Shown here: piece after piece, positions 43,008 to 53,236 of the stretch
How positions within the stretch are numbered: the stretch's first letter is position 1
Layout: every line of letters starts with the position of its first letter
Assembly: GCA_963575745.1 (NCBI GenBank)
Contig: CAUYUJ010014204.1
Location: forward strand, 157,959 to 221,958
Length of the DNA stretch: 64,000 nucleotides
DNA from: Prorocentrum cordatum
Taxonomy: Eukaryota; Sar; Dinophyceae; Prorocentrales; Prorocentraceae
Reading direction: 5' to 3'
The notes under the pieces: generated by a model
What the model saw: the letters and a program-made list of their open reading frames with translations, nothing else
Told to the model about the DNA's origin: nothing
Database searches by the model: none
Translations under genes and position numbers: made by a program

Positions 43008-44804
43008 ATGATGATGTCGGGCGGCTGCGGCGGCGGGCTGCCTCCAGAAGGCGGCGGCGGCGGCAAGCGGCCTCACGAGGAGCTGGGGGTGCACGTGGTT
43101 AAGGCGCCCCTTCCTGAGGGGATCCGTTTACAGAGAAGGGGATCCGTTTACAGAGACCCCTGCCAGAGGGGATTTATCGATAGAACCTCCCCTTCCTGAG
43201 GGGATTCATTTACAGAGACCCGTGACCCTTCCTGAAGGGATTGCTTTACAGAGACACCCTGCAGGACGGGCACGCGCCTGTCTTTGAGGTCGACGACGAG
43301 GACAGCGAGGCGGAGGAGGAATTCATGCTGGACTTCCAGGACCACAAGAAGCGGTACACCCGCTCGTCCCACCGCTTGTGGCTTCGCAAAGCGAACTGCA
43401 AGAAGTGTTGGCAGTGCGGCAAACACACCTTCTTCTCGGTGTGCGTTGGCAAGGCGTGCCAGGAACACCACGCGACCCAGTGGTTCCACGAGCACGGCGA
43501 CCGCGACCGCAACGGGAGGAGGTGGAGGGGCGGCAAGAGCGAGGTCGCCAGAGCCAGGCAACGCAAGGGTGCAAGTGGTGGGGAGGGGGGAACCCTCAAA
43601 CATTGAGGAATGAAGTTATGTCGGTTTGATGTTTTGATTTTCTCAATGTTTATCCTGATCAGTTTTCTGCGCCTGCCAGGCACTGGCAGCGGAGGTGCGA
43701 TACCAGGGAGGCGGTCTTGGTCGGCCTGCTGCAGGACCGCACCCCCCCCCTCTGCCCCGCGCTGCCAAGAAGGGAGGGCCCCTGTTTGAGGGGATAAACG
43801 AGGGGGGACCGAATAAACGCAAGAAGAGGCCCCTCTCATGGGGGTGAGCTTACTTCGTTCCCCGACAGGAGCAGCAGAACGAAACAGCAGCGCAGCCGCC
43901 GCCCCCGCAGGGGGGGCCAACGCCACCGATCGGCCCGCCACCCGCAGCACTGTTAGCAGCAGCAGCGGCTGGACACCCCGCAGCAGCAGCAGCAGCAGCA
44001 GCACCGCCCGCAGCAGCAGCAGCAGCAGCGGCAGCACCTGCCGAAGCAATGCAGGTTGACGGATCCGACGACGGAGCCCGAGAGGGGGAGGAAGAAGAGG
44101 AGGATGAGGGCGAGGAGGAAGAGGGCATGGAGGAGGAAGCGGAGTCAGAGGAGCCTGATGAGCTGCTGAGGCTAGAGGAAGAGCACGCAAGGCAGCATCG
44201 GAGGCTCTTGCGGGCATTGAATCGCACGGAGGCGGCGCAGAGGAGCGTCGAAAGGCACAAGGAGCGCCTTCGGCAGGAGCAGGAGCGCAGGGCAGAGCAG
44301 GAGATCATCCGCCTGAGGCGGGCGCAACAACAGCAGAGGGACGCCGCGCTGAGGCGGGAGGCAGAGGCCCGCCTGGAGCTGCAGAGGGCAGCAGAGGCCG
44401 CCGAAGCGCAGGCGAGGACGAGGCTGCTGGCTGCCGAAGCGGCCGCACGGAGGGCGGAAGAGGCGGCCAAGGCTGCCAAGGATGCGGAGGACGCAGCGCG
44501 GGCCAAGGAGGAAGCGGAGCAGAAACAGAAACGAGAGGCAGAGGAGCGGCAGGCGGCAGAGACGGCAGCGCCAGAAGCGGCAACACCAGAGCAGCCAGAG
44601 ACGGGCGCAGCAACGGCGGACGCAGCCAGGGCGGACGCGGAGAACGCAGACAACAAAAAGAAGGAGCCCAAAGCAAAAAAAAGGCCCCGCGCGGACCAGG
44701 CGGAGGGCATACCCTCGAAAGGAGGGAGGGGCAGCAAAGACAAGGACAAGGACACTGAGAAGGACAAGGGCAAGCGCCCGAGGGCGACCTCTAAGAGGGG
44801 CTAG
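43008..44804 (+). CDS. Gene B of element 2: Cys-rich, acidic and coiled-coil protein (three exons)
   Basis: About 443 residues from exons near 43,008-43,096, 43,252-43,558 and 43,869-44,804. Exon 1 is Gly/Met-rich. Exon 2 has an acidic patch, then a Cys/His cluster (CKKCWQCGKHTFF, then CVGKACQEHH) that looks like a small zinc-binding fold. Exon 3 has Pro and Ala runs, a Glu/Asp-rich block, and a long charged helix (RLEEEHARQHRRLLRALN through RRAQQQQRDAALRREAEARL). It ends in a Lys-rich tail with KKKEPKAKKRPR, a likely nuclear signal. Acceptors are TTTACAG before exon 2 and CCGACAG before exon 3. No family recognised. Its counterpart in element 1, if any, would be the small coiled-coil protein. 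Confidence 0.6.
43097..43251 (+). other. Gene B intron 1 with repeated acceptor-like units
   Basis: It contains four degenerate copies of a unit with CCCTTCCTGAGGGGAT followed by TTTACAGAGA. Only the last TTTACAG is used as acceptor in the spliced frame; the others would be decoys. Confidence 0.65.
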
Positions 44805-45090
44805 GACCGCTTCTCCATCCTCCTGGTCACTCTTCCTCCTGCTCCTGCTTGTCGCCCGCCCTCCTCCTTGTCCATATCCCTCTTGCTTCTGCTCTTCCTC
44901 CTTGTCAATCTTCCTCCTGCACCCCCATCCGCCCCAGGACGGCGCGCCCTGAGCCGCGGGGCGACCGCGTCGGCGACGGCGCCGACATCCATATACATTT
45001 GCGCGGCCTCTCGCGCCAGAATAGAGGCGGTACGGGTTAAGGGGGCTCTGATTGACTGTGGCCCCTTCATTGCAGGGGCGCGCGCGGCTG

Positions 45091-45105
45091 CCCCTGGCAG
45101 AGGGG
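45091..45105. repeat. Mini stem-loop (example) in the spacer between genes B and C
   Basis: CCCCTGGCAGAGGGG. Others in the same spacer lie at 45,062, 45,492, 45,533, 45,658, 45,680, 45,748, 45,792 and 45,816. Confidence 0.9.
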
Positions 45106-45138
45106 ACGGGCGATCACGAAACCGATTATCTTAAGGGG

Positions 45139-45313
45139 AAATTCTCTTTGGAGAATTCTCTTAAGAGAATTCTCTTAAGAGAATTCTCTTAAGAGAATTC
45201 TCTTAAGAGAATTCTCTTAAGAGAATTGTGTGGATGTCTCAGGCAAAACCAACAATTCTCTTAAGAGAATTCTCTTAAGAGAATTCTCTTAAGAGAATTC
45301 TCTTAAGAGAATC
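45139..45313. repeat. Self-complementary 14-bp tandem array (ATTCTCTTAAGAGA)
   Basis: About eleven units of ATTCTCTTAAGAGA in two blocks, split by a 30-base unique piece (45,224-45,253). Every unit is palindromic, with EcoRI-like GAATTC and CTTAAG centres alternating. Confidence 0.95.
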
Positions 45314-45847
45314 TCTCTCAAGGTCGCTTGCAGTGCACCCCCCCTCGCTGCATGGGGGCCAGACGAGTCCCGCTGGGGGGCGAAACGCCCCTGGCTGCGG
45401 CGGGGCTGGGCGGTATCTGACGGGCCCCCTAGGGGGGTTGGGGGGCGCGGTGTTCCTGATTGAGGGGGGCCCCTGAAACATCTTTGACGGGCCCCTTGCG
45501 GAGGGGCACCGCCGTCCTTCACTGAGGGTGAACCCCTTTAATGAGGGGGGGCAGTGTGAGCAGGGGCAGCAGGGGGGAGCAGTAGCATTGCATCATGGGT
45601 GAGTCGTTCGGGCCCCTGTGCTTGCCTGCCGCGCAAAGCAATCCAGAGAGGGGGGTGCCCCTTTTTGAGGGGGCGCGCACCCCTTACTGAGGGGGAGGCC
45701 CTGGCACACCCCCTCCCCCTCCCCGCCTCACCGCTGATGAGGTAGCACCCCTTCTCTTCGAGGGGGAGGAGGCGACCGCGTGGGTTGCGAGCCCCTTCGA
45801 GGGGAGAGAAACGAACCCCTGGCTGAGGGGAAGGCTCGACGATACTG

Positions 45848-45905
45848 AAATGTACCACCACACACGCCACACCCACAGCACCACACCACACCCACACGCA
45901 CCACT
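45848..45905. repeat. CA-rich simple repeat
   Basis: CACCACACACGCCACACCCAC-type sequence upstream of gene C. Confidence 0.8.
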
Positions 45906-46090
45906 GAAGTGCGCGGGGAAGGCCCCCGACGATCTACTTGCCATTCGCAGGCGTTTCGGCTGCCGCAGGGCATTTCGATTTTGCTGCTGTATCCCAAATT
46001 TCAGGGGTCAGTCCCGCGGCAGCCATGCCCGCCCCAGGAGTAGTCTCTCCTCTGCTCCTGCTGGGCACTCTCCTCACACCGTTGTGCAGC

Positions 46091-47365
46091 ATGGCGCCGA
46101 AGAAGAAGATCGAGGGCCAGGGCGCACCAGCGGCGAAGAAGTCGAAGGCGGCCCCGAAGGGGCACGGGCTCGACAAGCAGGAGGCCGACAAGATGAGGGC
46201 GTGGCTCAAGTACCAGTCGGAGAAGAAGGACGGCAGCGGGAAACCTACGAGCACAGCAGAATCCGCCAGAGCAGCCCAGGCGCTTTGGAACGGGATGAAG
46301 GACCCAGCCGATCGGAAGCGTTTCTTGCAGACCTTCGCGAGTGACAAGGATAAGACACTTGACTGGTTGGCCACCTTCGAAGAGAGATGCACGAATGAAG
46401 AGGTGCACACGCGCTCTGCCAAGAAAGGGTACCGGAATGTATCGCAGGCACTGGCCCTCAAGAACCTCACCATCAAAGACTTTGCGAACATCCAGGAAGC
46501 CACTGCCTTCGTGCAGGAATGGTGGGAGGAGAACAGCGAAGAGCATGGCACCAAAGAAGAATTCCCCATCAAGGAAGATGTCAAGGACAGGCCTCTGTGG
46601 AAGGAGTGGTACTTCGTCGAGCGCAACATGGACGATGACCAGCTGGTGACGAAGGACTCGCGCACCTTCAAGGGGACGTCCAACCTGAAGAACCTGAAGC
46701 AACTCGAAGCTGCAGGCATCAGGATGGCCGAGCTCCCGTCGTCCAGCGCTTCGGGGTCGGGTGGGGGCGGCGAGGTGAAGATCGAGAATCCGCACTGGCC
46801 AGAGATCGTGAGTAAGAAGGACGAGATCGCGCGCCGTCCTCGGCAGCCGCCCCCTGCCCTTCCATCTCTGGTGCTCTGCCAGACCCCTCCCAGAGGGGGG
46901 CCCTCTCCCCCGCCACGCCCCCGCCGCCCCTCCTGGAGGGGATGGCGATAGAAACTGGTTCGTATCCGTTCTGTCGTGCGTTGTTTGCGTTGAAAAGCAT
47001 GTCGGCGCATTGCTTGTTTATGATCCCTACCAAGGCAAATGCTGGTCAAGTATCAGAAGGAGCTGAAGTTCCTAAAGCACACGAAGAATCAGTTGCTCGC
47101 GAAGGCTGGGGATCAGGATCAGAAGGACCGTCAGAGCTTCCAGAACTGGGCCGATGAGTGCAAGAAGTGCGTGGACAATGCGGACCAGCACGAGACGGCG
47201 ATGGAGGTTCTGATTGCGAAAATTGAGGGCGCTGATTCTGTCGGCAAGGACACGGACATGTACGATAAGCTGAAGAATGAGGTCCAGGCCGCCTACAACA
47301 CACACGAGCACATGTACGAGGGCATTCAGCTCTCGGTCAAGCGCTTCAAGAAGTTCCTCAATTGA
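46091..47365 (+). CDS. Gene C of element 2: helical accessory protein (two exons)
   Basis: About 349 residues. Exon 1 (46,091-46,809) starts MAPKKKIEGQG, a basic nuclear-signal-like end. A helical domain follows, with ESARAAQALWNGMKDPADRK, FLQTFASDKDKTLDWLATFE, KKGYRNVSQALALKNLTIKD and PLWKEWYFVERN. Exon 2 (47,035-47,365) gives MLVKYQKELKFLKHTKNQLL and a coiled-coil-like end to VKRFKKFLN. The intron (about 46,810-47,034) removes a TAG and contains stem-loops at 46,884 and 46,927. Near the donor the sequence is ATCGTGAGTAAG, but the frame fits best if GAGTAAG starts the intron. The layout resembles the element 1 protein at 29,761-30,696. Function unknown. The earlier in-frame Met at 45,938 is less likely because the codons before 46,091 are unlike the exon. 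Confidence 0.65.
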
Positions 47366-47731
47366 GCTGCGGCCCTACATCTACATCTACATATCAGTAT
47401 TTACATGCATATATGCAGTAGGGTTTGAGATGCTCTGCCTCGCCCGACGACGCGCATGCAGCGCTGCCTTTCCGACGCCCGTGGGAAAACGAGAACTTGC
47501 CGCTTCCTCTGCCAGGGGTGCCCCTTCGTGAGGGGCCGCGTGTTTCTGGGTTTGCCAGTAAAGAAGCCCCCCTCATCGCAGGGGCGTGGGGGGAGGGGGG
47601 GGCGGGGGGGAGGGGGGCTTGGTATCATCAGGAGGGGAGTAGCAGGAGGGGAGGGGCATGAAAGGGATTGAAGGAGGGCGCGGAGGAGGGGCGCGGGAAA
47701 GGGCAAGGGCCCCTTGCCTCATCCGCGCATG
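47366..47731. other. Spacer with stem-loops, no gene
   Basis: It holds CCCCTTCGTGAGGGG (47,521) and CCCCTCATCGCAGGGG (47,569; the identical sequence is at 42,367), and a G-rich tract. No supported gene. Confidence 0.7.
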
Positions 47732-47756
47732 TCCGTAGCCACTGCAGTGGCTCAAG
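47732..47756 (+). other. Spliced-leader copy with a CTGCAG centre, upstream of the element 2 transposase
   Basis: TCCGTAGCCA, then CTGCAG, then TGGCTCAAG. All bases outside the centre match the leader; the middle TTT is replaced by CTGCAG. The change makes AGCCACTGCAGTGGCT a perfect palindrome. It lies 39 bases before the ATG. Confidence 0.8.
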
Positions 47757-47795
47757 GCCGCCGCGCTCGCGCCTGTCTCCCGCGGGCCCCGCGGG

Positions 47796-49672
47796 ATGCT
47801 TTCCAGGCGGCGGTTGCCTTATGACAGGTTGGGCTTGCCGCCGGAGAGGCGGCTGAGAGCGAACGTGCAGGACCTGATAAGCAGCAACGTGGTCAGCGGG
47901 CAGCGCGGCGCTCAGCTGATCAATGACTGCGTCTCTGCATCTGCGACAGGTCTCTCCGACCTGCACACTACGGAGTCAACGTCGGGCATGAAAAACGCTG
48001 CCAGGAAGTTCAGGCGGGATTTCTTCAGGAAAGGGTGGCCTCCGCTCTATCACTGCCAGGTGAGGGGCTGGGACCCCAAGTCTGAAACAGAACAACTGAT
48101 GGACTTAGCGATGATGCTTCCTCACGAAATACTTCATCAACTTCATCATTTTGGCGAGCGGAGCGTGCTACTGGAGACGTCGAGTCTCGACGGCGTGTCT
48201 CTGCGCCACGTGCAAAGAGCCAGGGCGGAGAGTGGTTGCAACGACCTGGTGGCCCTGGGCGTGTGGCAGGACGGGGTCCCTTGCTTTTGGGACCGATCGA
48301 TGAGCGCAGAGATCATCAGCCTCATGTTGCCAGGGGCTGCGGGGCGCTGGAAAAACCTGCGGGTCCCAATCACAGCGTTCCTCAAAGAGCACGTGGGCCC
48401 CAACACATTTGATGATGTTTTTGCAGTGGTGCAGTGGAGCTTTGTTCACTTGGCTGCGAAGCGCTGGCCGGCGGCACGGCACGACGGCTCTCCCTTCGGC
48501 GCGCAGGACGCCTGGAGGAAGCGCCGACAAGTGGCCGATGCAACCCTACCAATTGGCGGAGTGCTTTGCCAGATCAAAGGGGACTGGAAGATGATGAAGG
48601 AGGTGCTCAAGCTACCTGGCTGGCAAGATGACGAAGTATGCTTCCTGTGCAACATCAAGAAGGACGAGGCCATGGGAGCGCAACACATCAGGGGAGGAAG
48701 GAAATCCCCTCTGGGAGGGGGTGCGTCGTCGTCGTTTTGCGGCCCCTTCCAGGGGGGGTGGAGGAGGAGGGGGAGGAGGGGTGGAGGAGGAGGAGGAGGA
48801 GGAGGAGGAGGAGTGTTTTTGGCTACTCCCCGCAGGTGAAATCGCAGACTGGGAGAGACGCGCCGTGGAGAACGCACCGACGCACATGGCCAGAAGTCCT
48901 TGCGAAGATTATCGTTTCAGGCGAGCAGGTGTGCCCTCTCTTCCAAGTGCCGTATGCGAACGAAAAGTTGCTGAAGCTAGATTGGTTACACGTTGTTGAT
49001 CTTGGAGTAGCGGCTGACTTCATAGGGGGTTTGCTATGGTATCTTGTAACGCACAAAAAGGTGGCTGGAACTACCCAGAAAGGCCGCGTCTCCACACTAC
49101 ATGGTCATTTGATGGCGTTCTACGACAGGCAGCCGCCAGGTGAGAAGACCAGCCGCCTATCGAGACTGACGCGGGGCGTTGTGAAAGGAAAAAAAGCAAC
49201 GACGGCTAAGATGAGGTGCGGCGCGGGGATGCTCAGGCACATGGTTCCATGGGCATTGGAGATGGCGGAGGCTTTCCTTGATAGGAGGAATGGCGTCGAC
49301 GAGCGGGCAGCTGTAGAATCGTCCATTCACGCAGGGATGAAAAGCTTATGTCGGTGTTACGAGGCACTCTCTGACAATCACCCATTTGCTGTGGACATTC
49401 TTAGAGAGCATTCGAGTAAGTTTGCCACGCAGACGGCCGCTTTGCAAGACGCGCTTCCTGCCCATTTTAAAGTGAAGCCTAAAATGCACATGTTTCTGGA
49501 GCTGTGCATGGGCGGCGGTGAACCAGCGAAGCACTGGAACTATAGGGATGAGGATTTCGGTGGATCTGTAGCTGCATTTGGCCGAAGGAGGGGCCAAAGG
49601 AGGTCCATGAGAGCGTTTTCGGTGGCATGCATCTCTAAGTTCTGCGGCCAGCCGATTGTGCGCATGCTTTGA
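47796..49672 (+). CDS. DDE-type transposase-like protein of element 2 (two exons)
   Basis: About 577 residues from exons 47,796-48,692 and 48,836-49,672. Candidate catalytic and structural motifs in order: GVWQDGVPCFWDRSM (Asp), LCQIKGDWKMMKEVLKLPGW (Asp) followed by the CFLC pair, LDWLHVVDLGVAADFIGG, a helical region, KVKPKMHMFLELC, and HWNYRDEDFGG (Glu). The protein at 24,868-26,847 has the same order (VADWEQ...CGWC, YPDWMHVYVASGG, KRKIHLQKHVPEFW, GPERHHK), so I place both in one family. It recalls CMC-type transposases, but this is inference. The intron (about 48,693-48,835) is GGA-rich, holds two mini stem-loops and ends CCCCGCAG. The frame is otherwise intact. Confidence 0.72.
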
Positions 49673-49732
49673 AAAGAACGCTTCTGTGTGTATCGTTGTC
49701 ATTCATTGCTGTCGGCTCAAATATATGTTGGA

Positions 49733-49746
49733 CCCCTCCCAGTGGG
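49733..49746. repeat. Last mini stem-loop of element 2
   Basis: CCCCTCCCAGTGGGG, about 60 bases after the transposase stop. It is the rightmost copy found. Confidence 0.8.
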
Positions 49747-49857
49747 GCGAGCGCGAGCATGGGCGCTGAAGCCCCGTTTGCCCCAAAACGGCGGGTCGAA
49801 CTATTTTCGGCGCGCCCGAACTATAGTTCGACCCGCAGAAAAGTATAACCCCCGCAT

Positions 49858-49901
49858 TATAGTTCGACCCCGCACTATAGATCGACCTTGGAGTCTCAAG
49901 G
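49858..49901. repeat. Element 2 right terminal inverted repeat
   Basis: TATAGTTCGACCCCGCACTA continues to TTGGAGTCTCAAGG; exact complement of the left end. Related CTATAGTTCGACCC motifs lie at 49,819-49,835 inside it. Confidence 0.95.
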
Positions 49902-49903
49902 CA

Positions 49904-51590
49904 GAGAACCCCCAGAGAACCCGGAGAACCCGAAGAACTTCCGGAGAACCCGGAGAACAACCCGGAGAACCCGGAAACCCCGAGCACCCCTGGAGAACCC
50001 GGAGAAACCGGAGAACCCGGAGAACCCCCGGAGAACCCGGAGAACCCGGAGAACCCGGGGAACCCGGAGAACCCCCGGAGAACCCGGAGAACCCGGAGAA
50101 CCCTCCCGGAGAACCCGGAGAACCCCCGGAGAACCCAGAGAACCCGGAGAACTTCCGGAAAACCCGGAGAACCCCTGGAGAACCCGGAGAACCGGGAGAA
50201 CCCGGAGAACCCACGGAAAACCCGGAGAACCCCCAGAGAACGCGGAGAACCCCCGGAGAACCCGGAGAACCCCCGGAACCCGGAGAACCCGGAGCACCCC
50301 TGGAGAACCCGGAGCACCCCTGGAGAACCCGGAGAACCCCCGGAGAACCCCCGGAGAAGAACCCCCGGAGAACCCGGAGAACCCCCGGAGAACCCGGAGA
50401 ACCCGGAGAACCCAGAGAACCCGGAGAACCCCCGGAAACCCCCGGAGAACACGGAGAACCCGCGGAGAACCCCCGGAGAACCCCCGGAGAACCCGGAGAA
50501 CCCGGAGAACCCTCCCGGAGAGCCCGGAGAACCCCCGGAGAACCCGGAGAACCCAGAGAACCCCCGGAGAACCCCCGGAGAACCCGGAGAACCCGTGGAA
50601 AACCCCCGGAGAACCCTCCCGGAGAACCCTCCCGGAGAATTCCCGGAGAACCCGGAGAACCCGGAGAGCCCGGATAACCCCCAGAGAACGCCGAGCACCC
50701 CTGGAGAACCCGGAAATCCCGGAGAACCCGGAGAACCCGGAGAACCCGGAGAACCCCCGGAGAACCCGGAGAACCCGGAGAACCCCCGGAGAACCCCCGG
50801 AGAACCCCCGGAGAACCCGGAGAACCCGGAGATAACCCCCGGAGAACCCCCGGAGAACCCCCGGAGAACCCCCGGAGAACCCGGAGAACCCGGAGAACCC
50901 GGCGAACCTGGAGAACCCGGAGAACCCTCCCGGAGAACCCGGAGAACCCCCGGAGAACCCGGAGAACCCGGAGAACCCCCGGAGAACCCAGAGAACCCGG
51001 AGAACCCGGAGCACCCCTGGAGAACCCGGAGAACCCCCGGAGAACCCCCGGAGAACCCGGAGAACTCCCGGAGAACTCCCGGAGAACCCCCGGAGAACCC
51101 GGAGAACCCGGAGAACCCGGAAATCCCGGAGAACCCGGAGAACCCGGAGAACCCGGAGAACCCGGAGAACCCGCGGAGAACCCGCGGAGAACCCGGAGAA
51201 CCCCCAGAGAACGCGGAGAACCCCCGCCGCGGAGAACTCGGAGCACCCCTGGCTGGAGAACCCGGAGAACCCCCAGAACCCGGAGAACCCCCGGAGAACC
51301 CGGAGAACCCGGAGAACCCCCGGAGAACCCCCGGAGAACCCGGAGAACCCCCAGAGAACCCGGAGAACCCGGAGAACCCACGGAGAACCCGGAGAACCCC
51401 CAGAGAACCCCCGCCGCGGAGAACTCGGAGCACCCCTGGAGAAACCGGAAAACCCCCAGAGAACCCGGAGAACCCCCGGAGAACCCAGAGAACCCGGAGA
51501 ACCCGGAGAACTCCCGGAGAACCCGGAGAACCCGGAGAACCCCCGGAGAACCCGGAGAACCCCCGGAGAACCCCCGGAGAACCGGGCGCT
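49904..51590. repeat. GAGAACCC minisatellite array 3 (right half of a split array)
   Basis: It continues array 2 on the same strand after element 2. It ends GAGAACCGGGCGCTATAGTG. The 632- and 599-residue frames inside are artefacts. Confidence 0.97.
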
Positions 51591-51599
51591 ATAGTGTTC

Positions 51600-51770
51600 A
51601 TGACTCAAGATGGCCCTAAGATGGCCTAACGGCCCAAGAGGCCTCCGAGAGGGCCTCCAGGAAGGCCCGAAAATGCCAAAATCATTGATGTTCAATAAGT
51701 GGTTGAAGGAGTTGTCTGCCTTCCGACGGCCCTAGACGGCCCGAGAGCCCCGAAAGATCGCCTAAAAGGA
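51600..51770. repeat. CCCAAGAGG minisatellite fragment
   Basis: About one higher-order unit of the 19.7-22.1 kb family, including its T-rich patch (AATCATTGATGTTCAATAAG). Confidence 0.7.
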
Positions 51771-53212
51771 CTCTTCTTCTCAGACGAATGTTAAGTAATT
51801 TGGTTACAGATGCCAGGGTACTTTGCTTATTATTGTCCTCCTCCTCCTCCTCCCCTGTCTCCTCCTCCTCATCGTCCTCCTCACCCTGCCCTCATCTACC
51901 CCTCCCTTCCCTTACTTCCCAACCTACCGACCTCTCTGTGGTTGTAGAACATCATCTGTTTCGATGGCGCAGGACAGAAGCATTATTAGAAACGATTCAG
52001 TCAGGGGACGAGGAACGGCATGGGCTTTTGAGAGCTTTTGAAACGATGCAGGGGACGAGGAATGGCATGGGCGTTTGGGAATGGCATGGCCTAGCACCCG
52101 TTTTCGCCGCTTGATCGCCGTAGTAATCACCATCATCGCGGAGGGGGGGAACCCTTAGGGGCGTCTCGATTCTGGCGTCGTGAGGAAAAGCACGAAAGTC
52201 AGAGGTTCAGTTTTTAACCGAATCCTGGAACCTCTGACTTTTTCGGCGGAGGGGGGCCCTTGCAGGCAAGGCCCACCTACCCATCTCAGTTCTTCTCGCT
52301 CCTCCTCTCATCACATCTTTCCCCCATTCGTTTCATGCCATGCCTTGCTCTGCCTTGCTCCTCGTCCCCCCCCCCTCGTCCTCTTCACCCTCGCCTCGCC
52401 CCCCCAACTCCTCATTGAATACGTACTTGGCCCAGCTACTCATATGAGTAACCCAGAAAACGCGCAAAAGGGGTCATGCTGAACGGCCGCAGGCGCAAAT
52501 CCTGCAACGTCATCCGCAACCTCCCTACTTTCCAGGACGCCGCTATACACGCTCAAGCCAGGAATGGTCTGAAAACCATGTTTCAAATTCCAATCAGGAA
52601 CGCCCATTGTTTGGCCGCCCAGAAGTAGGAACACCAAGTATATCATCGTCACCATCGTCACCATCGACATCGCCATCATGCTCGTCACCGTCATCGCCGT
52701 CATCATCGTCATCACCAATCATGTCCGAATGCAATGGATGACCATCGTTGTTCGACTCTGGTTTCATTGTTCTGATCGCATCTGAATGCGGGTGTCTCGT
52801 TTTCTTGGTCCCATGTATAAGGGCGAATCGAAACGCTTCGCTCGATGTTCGAGGCGCTGGATTTTCGAGACGGTTGGCTTCGACGAGGCATTTTGGTTAT
52901 ACTTGTTAGGTATTGTGTCTATCCCCCCTCCCCCCTACATGGGCGTAGGTGGTAGGTGCTTATCCCCCCTCCCCCTGCTGGGCGGGAATCGCCAAGGTAG
53001 GGACCATGAGGCACACCACATCGGCCGCTTTTCCTCCTTGTCGTCGTTCTCCTCCTCCTTTTTCTCCTCCCCCTTTGCCTCATTAGCACCACCATCGTCC
53101 TTCGCACTCCTCCTCCCCTCACCCCTCCTTCCCCTTCTCCCTTTTTCCACATGAAACCGAAATGCTGTAGACCAGGGTTGGGTGCCATAGTTGTGGTGTC
53201 ATCAGCGACCCC
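51771..53212. other. No supported gene
   Basis: CTCC-rich tracts (51,835-51,910 and 53,030-53,150) and a hairpin at 52,195. Otherwise no domain, and no frame with gene-like composition. Confidence 0.45.
52195..52241. repeat. 14-bp perfect stem hairpin
   Basis: AAAGTCAGAGGTTC and GAACCTCTGACTTT pair across a 19-base loop. No gene is adjacent, so a role as RNA structure or a miniature element is open. Confidence 0.9.
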
Positions 53213-53234
53213 TCTGTAATCATTCACAGCTCAA
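53213..53234 (+). other. Spliced-leader-like sequence directly before the 53237 gene
   Basis: CTGTAATCATTCACAGCTCA then AG. GTA, CATT and GCTCAAG match the leader, about 15 of 21 with one inserted base. The ATG begins two bases later. Confidence 0.6.
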
Positions 53235-53236
53235 GC

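Larger units (their letters stand above)
40573..49901 (+). mobile_element. Element 2: 9.3-kb multi-gene DNA transposon, 2-bp (CA) target duplication
   Basis: A perfect 44-bp inverted repeat bounds it (40,573-40,616 and 49,858-49,901; ends CCTTGAGACTCCAAGGTCG and its complement). Both flanks are the same-strand GAGAACCC array. The left flank ends GAGAACCCA and the right begins CAGAGAACC, so removing the element and one CA restores the common array sequence GAACCCAGAGAACCCC. It holds four plus-strand genes: 40,851-42,255, 43,008-44,804, 46,091-47,365 and 47,796-49,672 (transposase). All are interrupted by short introns. About 30 CCCCT...AGGGG mini stem-loops lie between and inside the genes but never in exons. 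Confidence 0.87.

Noticed and set aside
34771-51590. Very long open frames (up to 632 residues, both strands) of Gly-Phe-Ser-Gly or Glu-Pro-Arg-Arg-Thr type
   Set aside because: They lie wholly within GAGAACCC arrays, are open on several frames and both strands at once, and lack start context, leader copies or domains.
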